This document shows positions 1 to 6,294 of a DNA stretch of 17,516 bases, one piece after another. Location of the stretch: assembly GCA_002323535.1 (NCBI GenBank), contig DCQT01000075.1, positions 1-17,516 on the forward strand. Reading direction: 5' to 3'. Source of the DNA: Bacteriovoracaceae bacterium UBA1511 (GTDB lineage Bacteria > Bdellovibrionota > Bacteriovoracia > Bacteriovoracales > Bacteriovoracaceae). The notes beneath the pieces are model-generated. The model saw only the letters and a list, made by a program, of their open reading frames with translations. It ran no database searches and was not told the origin of the DNA. Within the stretch, counting starts at the first letter, position 1. Each line of letters begins with the position of its first letter. The translations under genes and the position numbers were made by a program.

Positions 1-2
1 TT

Positions 3-422
3 TCATAATTTCAACCTATATTCCAATCCATTACTTGAATTTTTTATTGTGGACTTAATAATTTTCCCAGAGCGATGTTCTTCTACGACGAAATGACTAA
101 AATTCCTTGGCCCTAGAATTATTTTTTTTCCATCGCCTTTAAATGCCAAGGCCTTATCACTTGAAATAATTACTTTTCCATTTCCAAGTAAAGTAATCTG
201 AGTTTCAAGAAGTTTCTTTTGGTCATTCGAACCGAGAACTTTAAAGACATTGGAATTCCTAATATCGACAGTTCCACCCTTAAAAGTTTTTAAAATATCC
301 TCGACTTTAGTAGTTTTACTTTTTGCATTAGAAGAAACACCATCAATGCTACCCTCTTCACCTTTAAAGTTAAGGCATGATGAGACCACGAAAATTAAAA
401 ACACATTAAGTAATATTTTCAT
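3..422 (-). CDS. small putative lipoprotein of unknown function
   Basis: This is a 139-residue protein with a short hydrophobic signal sequence (residues 1-15) ending in VSSC, which fits a lipobox with Cys16 as the lipidated residue. The mature protein should therefore be anchored in the inner or outer membrane facing the periplasm or outside. After the Cys there is an acidic, Ser-rich linker, then a region from about residue 45 rich in alternating hydrophobic and polar residues, suggesting a small beta-rich domain. I do not recognise a family. The stop codon overlaps an ATG followed by AAA (ATGA overlap at 3-6), so another gene may begin here and leave the window on the left. The Shine-Dalgarno upstream of the ATG is weak. 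Confidence 0.75.
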   Translation of the reverse strand: MKILLNVFLIFVVSSCLNFKGEEGSIDGVSSNAKSKTTKVEDILKTFKGGTVDIRNSNVFKVLGSNDQKKLLETQITLLGNGKVIISSDKALAFKGDGKKIILGPRNFSHFVVEEHRSGKIIKSTIKNSSNGLEYRLKL

Positions 423-699
423 TAAACCAGTCTTGTCTTTAAACCCAAGTGTAGGTTTTAATGTTGTTAAGAAATATTATCTTTCGAATGTTTCCTCAAT
501 ATATCTATCTGAAATTACTTGTATTTATATTTGAAGCAGGCAGTTAGAAAGAATAAATCTATATTGTTTTCTTTGCCCTATAATTCAATACTTTCAATGA
601 ATAAATAATCGAAATCATGTTGGATATTACCAATGCTACTTTGGATTAAATTAGTTTTTTTTAGTTATAAATTTATCTAGATGCCAAAAAAAACTGTCA

Positions 700-3072
700 C
701 TATTCAATAGTAAAATCTTTGGGCCTTTTAAGTCCAAATTTACTTCCTCTTAGAGAAGATAAGTATCCACTTCGATAATCATAGCAATGAACATCGTCCT
801 TACCATCTCCGCCTGTTTCAGCAATTGATAATCGCTCATTTTTTTTCGTGCAAAAATTAAATTCATATTCGGACCAGTCTGTTCCTTTTAGTGAGTTCCC
901 ACCAAAATCAATCCAAAGTCTGCCGTTTTCTTTGGAGTGACACAATCGATCGGTGCGTCCGTCACCATCAAAGTCTCCGAGATAAATTTGAAGAATACTA
1001 GAAATTTTACACCATTTTTTAATTGACGGGGAAGAAGGCCTTACATTCCTCAAAGAAGACAATATCTTCTCATGACTCCCATCAGAGTGATGGCAGTAAA
1101 AATCAGCTTTGTTATCAAAATCTAAATTATGAATAAAAAATTTACTGCTTGTATTATTACAAAAGCCTGTCGTTAATTTTTTAATTTTAGAAGCTTTTCT
1201 TCTTAAATTAATCTCAAAAACATCACCATCCTCATTATGACAAATTAACTCATCCTTGCCATCCCTATCTATATCAAATGAATAAAGCCTTCCATTTTTT
1301 CCCTTTCCACATACCGCATAGGCAGTGATTTTTTTTTCGTTAAATATTAAATTTTCACTATTATATTTAATGTTTAAGAAATTAGAATTTTTAGTATAGC
1401 AGAGAAAATCATCAAGTCCGTCACCATTAAAATCACCAACGATGGATTGTTGCCCCATACCCAAGCACCAGGTATTGTGTGAATTTTCTTTTGTCACATC
1501 ATCAAAATGACCCTGAAGATATGACTTTGAAAAAAATATTTTTTTATTATCGGCGATGGAAAAATCATTTTTTTCAGAGGAGAAAAATCGGCCAAAATAA
1601 TATCTTTTTCTATTTAAAAGGGAGCAATATTTATGTCCAAAAGGTAATGCCCCATCGAGTGCTCTTACATAGGACTTGATCGCATTTAAACCGAAAATCT
1701 TTTTTATATCTTCAACTGTAAAATCTCTAAAACCGTCATTATTAAAATCATGAGATAACAAATATTTTGCTAAATTTTTCCACTTTAGTGGATTTGCAGC
1801 ATCCTCATCAATATAGAAGTCTCTTTCCCTATCATCTTCTTTATCAAAGTAATTAATACCTGCATCTGTGGATACAATAATATGATTAATAAGTTTTACC
1901 GGTTCTTCTTTATAATCAACCATCGGAAAAAAAACTGGATTAATGGTAATTTGTAAATCCGATTCCTTCCTTCGGTCCAAGCATTCATAATTTTTCATAA
2001 AATAAATTTGATCCGCTAAATCATAAAAGTCCGCATCCTCTGGGTTTTGATCTGTATAAAGCTTTACAGGCATTACTCCCCAAACAGCTCCTGTTTTTGC
2101 CGATTGGCAAATTTCTCTTGGTGATTTATTTCTTGCGTAGTTTGCAGGTTGATTACCAAGATAACTTGGAAAATTAACATTTCTTGCATCAATATTTGCA
2201 TGATTTAAAAATATGGGTACGGGTACACCAAGTTTTGAAACAAGGTCTTGTGAAATAGAAAGCATATCTTTTAAGGTATCGTTTTGCACATGGGATGCAT
2301 CCAGCATTCCTCCGTACTTTACATAAGACTTAACTAATATTTCTCCTTTTTTGGTTAAGCCATTATCAACAAAATTAAATTGTCCTCCAGCATAGTGTTG
2401 GTTATAAAAATATAGTTCTTCATTGGATTTTTTAGAATAATATGGCTGGATCATTCTAGAGACCGTTCTTATCCACTCAGAAAACCTATCCTCTAAAAAG
2501 CGACTGTTATAAGCATAGTTAAAATATGGTGTTGCCCATGGTTTTTGCTGATAATGGATAAACTCGGGAATGTAATCATCTGTATAGATACAAGATAGCT
2601 CCCGTGCGGTTTTGACAAAGTTAACATTCGGTCTGTTTTCATAATCGTAGTCATTATAAATATTTTCTGTACGATCAAAGTTTGGATAAGTGGGTGTCGT
2701 CGCTGTAATTTTTCCCGAAAAAACATTTGTCTGAGTAGGTATCGCAATCTCAGTTTGAAAATTGACATTGTATTTATGTGGCTCAAGAAGTCCATCAACT
2801 GTTGGAAACTCACTCCAAATCGTATTGACAATCCTTTCCACGCTCTCATCACTAAAAAAAGGAAGTTTTTCATTTTTAGGAGATATTTCCACAAACCGGT
2901 CAATTTTATCACTTTCAACAGCAAGCTCAATGCCTGGGGAATGCTCAGATTTATCAAGAGACCTTGAGCCTGTACGAAGTTTTAAATTGATAAACAACAA
3001 GGAAATTAACAAAAGAGATAATGGAATTAATATAAAATATTTCTTCACGGATTTAATTCGGTAAAAACACAA
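700..3072 (-). CDS. membrane-anchored, divergent M19 dipeptidase-like protein with cysteine-paired FG-GAP repeats
   Basis: Residues are numbered from TTG 3072; GTG 3048 is an equally plausible start giving a more typical signal anchor, and neither has a clear ribosome site. Residues 10-31 form one hydrophobic segment with no lipobox, so the rest is probably exported. Residues about 90-472 resemble the M19 membrane dipeptidase fold. GLTKKG (238-243) is followed by MLDASHV with His261. NHANIDAR contains His291, and these two His match the second-metal ligands of the family. IVSTDAG (399-405) matches the GSDxDG strand, and residues 433-471 match the family's C-terminal LTxxLLxxGYsxEDIxKIxGxNxxR block. 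The N-terminal HxD ligands and an EGG-type Glu are not seen, so activity is doubtful. Residues 535-790 are five ~50-residue repeats with calcium-loop-like DxxGDG motifs. The family assignment is from remembered motifs, not a search. Confidence 0.72.
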   Translation of the reverse strand: MCFYRIKSVKKYFILIPLSLLLISLLFINLKLRTGSRSLDKSEHSPGIELAVESDKIDRFVEISPKNEKLPFFSDESVERIVNTIWSEFPTVDGLLEPHKYNVNFQTEIAIPTQTNVFSGKITATTPTYPNFDRTENIYNDYDYENRPNVNFVKTARELSCIYTDDYIPEFIHYQQKPWATPYFNYAYNSRFLEDRFSEWIRTVSRMIQPYYSKKSNEELYFYNQHYAGGQFNFVDNGLTKKGEILVKSYVKYGGMLDASHVQNDTLKDMLSISQDLVSKLGVPVPIFLNHANIDARNVNFPSYLGNQPANYARNKSPREICQSAKTGAVWGVMPVKLYTDQNPEDADFYDLADQIYFMKNYECLDRRKESDLQITINPVFFPMVDYKEEPVKLINHIIVSTDAGINYFDKEDDRERDFYIDEDAANPLKWKNLAKYLLSHDFNNDGFRDFTVEDIKKIFGLNAIKSYVRALDGALPFGHKYCSLLNRKRYYFGRFFSSEKNDFSIADNKKIFFSKSYLQGHFDDVTKENSHNTWCLGMGQQSIVGDFNGDGLDDFLCYTKNSNFLNIKYNSENLIFNEKKITAYAVCGKGKNGRLYSFDIDRDGKDELICHNEDGDVFEINLRRKASKIKKLTTGFCNNTSSKFFIHNLDFDNKADFYCHHSDGSHEKILSSLRNVRPSSPSIKKWCKISSILQIYLGDFDGDGRTDRLCHSKENGRLWIDFGGNSLKGTDWSEYEFNFCTKKNERLSIAETGGDGKDDVHCYDYRSGYLSSLRGSKFGLKRPKDFTIE

Positions 3073-3221
3073 AAGAGTTTAAGTCTAAATAAAGATGATT
3101 GAAAAGGCGGTCTTTGAGTTTGCCCTAATGCCTCGAGCTCATTAAACAAGGTCACCTTTTTTATTTTTCTAAAATGAAATCGAGACCTTGCTTAGGTTTC
3201 GTCTCGGAAAACCTACCCTCA

Positions 3222-3347
3222 CTCCTTGGCTCGCATCCGCTAGGCCTCGGAGTTGCTCGGCATCAAACTGCCATCCTGGCATCCTCCCTCCTTGGCTCGC
3301 ATCCGCTTCGCCTCGGAGTTGTTCGGCGTTATAAACCATCCTGGCAT
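3222..3347. repeat. two imperfect ~60-nt GC-rich direct repeats
   Basis: Copy 1 (3222-3282) and copy 2 (3288-3347) share CTCCTTGGCTCGCATCCGC, then a 2-nt difference, then GCCTCGGAGTTG and TCGGC, and both end in CCATCCTGGCAT. They are clearly more GC-rich than the neighbouring DNA. Within each, CTCC..GGC can pair with GCC..GGAG around the middle, giving an imperfect hairpin. They lie in the 344-nt gap between the start of the M19-like gene and the HU gene, and I find no credible gene in that gap. On the minus strand the repeats translate to a short repetitive peptide (AEQLRG.ADASQG twice), which I regard as incidental. This looks like part of a dispersed intergenic (REP-like) repeat family, but one window cannot show that. 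Confidence 0.7.
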
Positions 3348-3356
3348 ATAACGCCT

Positions 3357-3389
3357 CCAAAAAAAAGGGGAGCTCATTGAGCTCCCCTT
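3357..3389 (-). terminator. rho-independent terminator of the HU gene
   Basis: GGGGAGCTC (3367-3375), loop ATT, and GAGCTCCCC (3379-3387) form a perfect 9-bp stem. On the minus strand it is followed by eight T (complement of 3359-3366). It lies 28 nt past the HU stop. Confidence 0.9.
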
Positions 3390-3416
3390 CTTATATACTA
3401 ATAGGAAAATTCCTGA

Positions 3417-3695
3417 TTAAAGCATATCCTTCCAAGCTTTACCTGGACGAAACTTAGGAACTTTCTTCGCTGGGATTTTGATCTTTTCACCAGTCGCAGG
3501 ATTAACACCTGTTCTAGCAGCTCTTTTAGCTCTTGCGAAAGTACCAAATCCAACTAAAGAAACGTCTTCACCTTTCTTAATTGTCTTTTTGATGATTTCA
3601 AAAGTTGTTGTTAAAAGCTTGTCCGCATCTTTTTTTGTTAGATGGTTTAGCTCTTTGTTTTTAAGAATTGTTTCTAATAATTCTTTTCTGTTCAT
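3417..3695 (-). CDS. hup: HU-family histone-like DNA-binding protein
   Basis: This 92-residue protein has the length and full pattern of the HU/IHF family: an N-terminal helical dimerisation part (1-42), then VSLVGFGTFARAKRAARTG at 45-63. The DNA-clasping arm follows, with GVNPATGEKIKIPA, and the protein ends in the typical VPKFRPGKAWKDML. HU bends and compacts DNA as a dimer. The Pro of NPATG in the arm, which intercalates into DNA, is present. The start is fixed by a GGAGG five nt upstream of the ATG (complement of 3700-3704). It follows iscS by 134 nt on the same strand, and a strong terminator lies just downstream, so it ends the transcription block. HU versus IHF cannot be settled from one sequence, but the lack of extra termini favours HU. 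Confidence 0.95.
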   Translation of the reverse strand: MNRKELLETILKNKELNHLTKKDADKLLTTTFEIIKKTIKKGEDVSLVGFGTFARAKRAARTGVNPATGEKIKIPAKKVPKFRPGKAWKDML

Positions 3696-3723
3696 GTAGC
3701 CTCCCTACTAATTAATTAAACAT

Positions 3724-3739
3724 TCATCATTCGTGATGA
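3724..3739 (-). promoter_or_regulatory. small perfect hairpin or palindrome in the HU leader
   Basis: TCATCA, a 4-nt loop (CGAA on the minus strand) and TGATGA form a perfect 6-bp inverted repeat 28 nt upstream of the HU start codon. No T-run follows, so it is not a terminator. It may be an operator or a leader structure. Confidence 0.35.
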
Positions 3740-3829
3740 GTTTTCAATTACTTTTAATCGTGAACCTTTTTTTTTTTAATGGCAACAAAAAATTATCAAA
3801 ACATCGATTAAATCTGCATTTTTTTCATT

Positions 3830-5017
3830 TTATTTTTTATAGCGATTTAGGATCTCTTCAAACTTGCTAAGAAGTTGTTGCTTTTCCTCTGGCGAAACAG
3901 CACAGACATCTTTTGAAAAAGAAAGTCTAACCCCAGACCGAGTAAGCTTCTCATCAATTTTAAGTGCCGTAAGAATACGACTGGGAATGTTTGCCCCACT
4001 CGAACAGGCAGAACCGCTGCTCACCTGAATACCTTCTAGATCAAAGGCCATCAACGCTAAAGTGGCTTTAATAGAAGGGATGATAAAGTTAATCGTATTT
4101 ACATTTCTCTTACTAGCATTTAACCCAACGATGGAATCTTTTCCAAATGTTGAGATGATGAGCTTCTCGAATTCCTTTTTTAACTCAAGCATTTTGTTTA
4201 TTTTTTCCGAGGAGAACTCTTTTATTAAATCTCTTAAAGCAAGCTCAGTAGTATAGACGCCCATTGGGTTCTCCGTACCAGATCTAAGTTTATTTTGTTG
4301 GCCTCCACCAATAATTAAAGGAGAATAGTCATAGGAATCCTTAACAAAGCTAAACCCTATCCCTTTTAGTCCCCCAAACTTATGAGATGAAAATGAATAG
4401 GCATCGAGCTTATCATTTAATTCTTTCCAATCAGCAATTTTTCCAGGAGCCTGAACTGCATCAACAATGATATCAGCTTTTGTTTCAGATTTTATCTTCT
4501 CAGCAACGTCTAGAGCGTTAACCACGCCCGTTTCATTATTCAACCAAGTCCAATTGATAATAGATCTATCAGTTGAACGGCCCTTAATTATTTTTATGAG
4601 CTCCTTAGAGATTATTTCTCCATGCGAGTTAATCGGCATAAAGATAACCTCATGACCCAAAGCCGAAAGATTGTCTTTTAAATTAACCACGCAGGCATGA
4701 TCTGTTGGTGAAAAATAAAAGCTTATTTTTTTATTTTCTTTAAAGGCCTTAAAACCTGCTCCAAATAACAGTGTATTTATCCCTTCCGTGGCCCCGGAGT
4801 GAAAAAATAGTTGAGAGAATTTTTCATCAATACCAAATGTATTGAAAATAAAATCCTTAGAATTATTAATAATGCTTCTTGATTTTTTACCTAATTGGTA
4901 TTGGCTTGAGGGATTTGCAAACAAAAAATCCCCTCTTTCCAAATAGTCCTCGACAGAGGGGGAAAGAGGGGATGTTGCGTTGTAATCAAAATAGTAACTA
5001 CTGGTTAACTTCTCCAA
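3830..5017 (-). CDS. iscS: cysteine desulfurase (NifS/IscS family)
   Basis: This is a pyridoxal-phosphate enzyme of aminotransferase class V that takes sulfur from cysteine as an enzyme-bound persulfide and passes it to Fe-S cluster assembly or tRNA thiolation. Visible marks in order are SGATEG (74-79), the PLP-stacking His107 in DHACV, WLNNETG (158-164), DAVQAPGK (186-193) with the PLP-binding Asp/Gln, and the Schiff-base Lys213 in SSHKFGG. RSGTEN (245-250) and the catalytic Cys338 in SSGSACSSG follow. Length 395 is usual. The start is TTG, not ATG: it has AGGAG five nt upstream, inside the end of the Rrf2 gene, which it overlaps by 20 nt, so translation is probably coupled. No iscU, iscA, hscA/B or fdx follows; the next gene is HU. 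SufS-type is less likely given the Cys-loop sequence. Confidence 0.92.
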   Translation of the reverse strand: MEKLTSSYYFDYNATSPLSPSVEDYLERGDFLFANPSSQYQLGKKSRSIINNSKDFIFNTFGIDEKFSQLFFHSGATEGINTLLFGAGFKAFKENKKISFYFSPTDHACVVNLKDNLSALGHEVIFMPINSHGEIISKELIKIIKGRSTDRSIINWTWLNNETGVVNALDVAEKIKSETKADIIVDAVQAPGKIADWKELNDKLDAYSFSSHKFGGLKGIGFSFVKDSYDYSPLIIGGGQQNKLRSGTENPMGVYTTELALRDLIKEFSSEKINKMLELKKEFEKLIISTFGKDSIVGLNASKRNVNTINFIIPSIKATLALMAFDLEGIQVSSGSACSSGANIPSRILTALKIDEKLTRSGVRLSFSKDVCAVSPEEKQQLLSKFEEILNRYKK

Positions 5018-5585
5018 TTGAGCTCCTGATCATGGAAGAAAAAGGGCTCGGTCGCTCAGCTTCTGTTGTTGTCGCTGTAGCAGGAGTTTCCGTGGCTGCT
5101 TGATGAATTCTAGCATTCTCGGCCAACTGATCCGCCGCTCTTTTTTCTTCGAGTTGCTCGGAGATGTTAATATCATTTGATTTTCTTTGTAAATCACCAA
5201 GAGTGGTCGTTGAAAGATATTCACTCATGATCATGCCAAGATTTTGAAAATAATTTTTCGAAAGAATGTACTCAACAGTGCTTGCCTTCTCAGCCTCTGT
5301 ACCAATAATGTCTTTTGCTGGGTTAATGTTTTCCCCTACGCACTCAAGAACATCTTTGATCGTGATTTGATCCATTGGACGAGCTAAAACATATCCGCCT
5401 CCTGGCCCACGAACTGACTTAACTGCTTGGCCATTACGAAGCTTTCTAAAAAGTTGCTCCAAGTAATGAAGACTGATGTTTTGTCTTGTGGAAATTTCTT
5501 GTAATCTTACTGGGTTTCCGTTGCTGTATTTAGTTAAATCCAGCATTGCTCTGACGGCGTATCTGCCTTTTGATGTTAGTCTCAT
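4998..5585 (-). CDS. iscR: IscR-like Rrf2-family transcription regulator lacking the cluster cysteines
   Basis: This 195-residue protein starts with MRLTSKGRYAVRAMLDL, nearly the E. coli IscR N-terminus, and carries the winged helix (1-70) with the ISLHYLEQLF recognition helix and VRGPGGGYVL wing. The ATG at 5585 is chosen because GGAGG lies seven nt upstream; an open frame extends to 5654 but adds nothing family-like. An ungapped comparison with E. coli IscR (from memory) puts Asp92, Ala98 and Val104 where IscR has the three [2Fe-2S] cysteine ligands. The only Cys is Cys82. Helix 5-6 residues (LSTTTLGDL) remain. The C-terminus from about 145 is a low-complexity Ala/Thr/Glu tail. It overlaps the desulfurase gene, so it probably regulates the pair, but cluster sensing by the known mechanism looks impossible. 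Confidence 0.9.
   Translation of the reverse strand: MRLTSKGRYAVRAMLDLTKYSNGNPVRLQEISTRQNISLHYLEQLFRKLRNGQAVKSVRGPGGGYVLARPMDQITIKDVLECVGENINPAKDIIGTEAEKASTVEYILSKNYFQNLGMIMSEYLSTTTLGDLQRKSNDINISEQLEEKRAADQLAENARIHQAATETPATATTTEAERPSPFSSMIRSSIGEVNQ
5023..5027 (-). promoter_or_regulatory. ribosome binding site that sets the TTG start of iscS
   Basis: AGGAG on the minus strand sits five nt before TTG 5017 and within the last codons of the Rrf2 gene, supporting the non-ATG start and translational coupling. Confidence 0.7.
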
Positions 5586-5607
5586 TGATCTTCCTCCGTA
5601 AAAATCT

Positions 5608-5634
5608 AATAGGGTTTTTCCTAAACCTTCTATT
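5608..5634 (-). promoter_or_regulatory. inverted repeat in the iscR-iscS leader, candidate Rrf2 operator
   Basis: On the plus strand the site reads AATAG-GGTTT, five spacer bases, AAACC-TT-CTATT, a near-perfect dyad of 27 nt. The outer ATAG and CTAT are 17 nt apart, exactly the spacing of ATAS and STAT in the E. coli IscR type 1 site. The inner half-sites differ from that consensus. It lies 23 nt upstream of the regulator's start codon, downstream of the candidate promoter, where a bound repressor would block transcription. It could instead be a leader RNA hairpin. Confidence 0.45.
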
Positions 5635-5656
5635 TTGGTGTTTAAAAAACACAAAT

Positions 5657-5688
5657 AAAGTATGACCTTAAATAAAAAGTCTCGTCAA
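5657..5688 (-). promoter_or_regulatory. candidate promoter of iscR-iscS
   Basis: On the minus strand, TTGACG (5688-5683) is followed after 20 nt by TACTTT (5662-5657). The spacing is longer than the usual 17 nt, so the pair is weak. An alternative further upstream is TTGATC, 17 nt, TATTTT. The 187-nt gap after tsaE makes a promoter here likely, but which one is used is uncertain. Confidence 0.35.
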
Positions 5689-5740
5689 TAAAATATTTGA
5701 TAAAAAAAATTTGATCAAGTTATCAGATATTTAGGTCATA
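5661..5740. repeat. long-range inverted repeat between tsaE and iscR
   Basis: TATGACCTTAAAT (5661-5673) and ATTTAGGTCATA (5729-5740) are reverse complements except for one extra T, with 55 nt between them. The left arm touches the candidate -10 element. A third GACC occurs at 5746-5749. These could be paired operators allowing looping, or the arms of a leader structure. Confidence 0.45.
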
Positions 5741-5772
5741 AAAAAGACCAATTGCGGCAAATATTTCGGAAA

Positions 5773-6294
5773 TTAAATGTCTCTTATTACGTCGTTCAGG
5801 CCAAATAATGTCAGGTTTCTACTAACAACCTCTTCTGATAATTCTGTTTTTGATTGATTTGGCTCAATTCTTAGCTCGTAATACGAATAATTCTCGCCTA
5901 ATTCATCATGAAGGGCTTTTAAATAATCCACTCCCCACTCTACGAAAAAGAATCTTTTGTTTTCCGCATATAGGTTAAGCTCCAAGTGAATAATATCCTC
6001 CATTCGCTCAAGCCTATAAAAGTCAGCATGAGCTATTTGCCCTTGCTCATTAACAATAGAATATGTTGGGGAAGTAACTTCAGATACATCCTCTCCGCCT
6101 CGAGCAGGCCCCTTAAGGTTCATCTCACTTTTATTTAAATTCTTCGAAAAAAATTGAACAAATGTCGTTTTCCCTGCACCAACTGTCCCATTTAAAATAA
6201 TACAGGCCGGCGTTTCTACCAAGTCTCTTAATTCAAGACATATGTAATCAAGGTCCGCTTCAAATGCTTTTTTCCAACAACCTAATTCTTTCAA
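5773..6294 (-). CDS. tsaE: TsaE, ATPase of tRNA t6A37 synthesis
   Basis: This small P-loop ATPase works with TsaD and TsaB to put the threonylcarbamoyl group on A37 of ANN-reading tRNAs. The Walker A motif is GTVGAGKT at residues 36-43. The family motif SPTYSIVN (75-82), HADFYRLE (89-96) and the FVEWG strand (117-121) follow. The protein has 173 residues, somewhat longer than the usual ~150. About 15 extra residues (roughly 53-70, containing GPARGGED) sit between the Walker A helix and SPTY. Initiation is at TTG directly after the pdxJ stop (TAATTG), with AGGAG five nt upstream. This suggests translation coupled to pdxJ. Confidence 0.93.
   Translation of the reverse strand: MKELGCWKKAFEADLDYICLELRDLVETPACIILNGTVGAGKTTFVQFFSKNLNKSEMNLKGPARGGEDVSEVTSPTYSIVNEQGQIAHADFYRLERMEDIIHLELNLYAENKRFFFVEWGVDYLKALHDELGENYSYYELRIEPNQSKTELSEEVVSRNLTLFGLNDVIRDI

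Noticed and set aside
250..534. 94-residue plus-strand open frame
   Set aside because: It overlaps the start of the lipoprotein on the other strand, has no ribosome site and encodes no recognisable protein.
3181..3206. CGAGAC / GTCTCG hairpin as a terminator
   Set aside because: Six base pairs with a long loop and no clean T-run on either strand.
3222..3347. CRISPR array
   Set aside because: Only two copies, five nt apart, with unlike ends; no spacer of regular size and no cas gene.
3169..3360. Open frame giving a repetitive AEQLRG.ADASQG peptide
   Set aside because: The peptide repeat simply mirrors the DNA repeat, there is no ribosome site, and the frame runs into the HU terminator region.
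5586..5654. N-terminal extension of the Rrf2 regulator
   Set aside because: The extension includes the ribosome site and the dyad; the family start MRLTSKGRYAV at 5585 has GGAGG at proper spacing.
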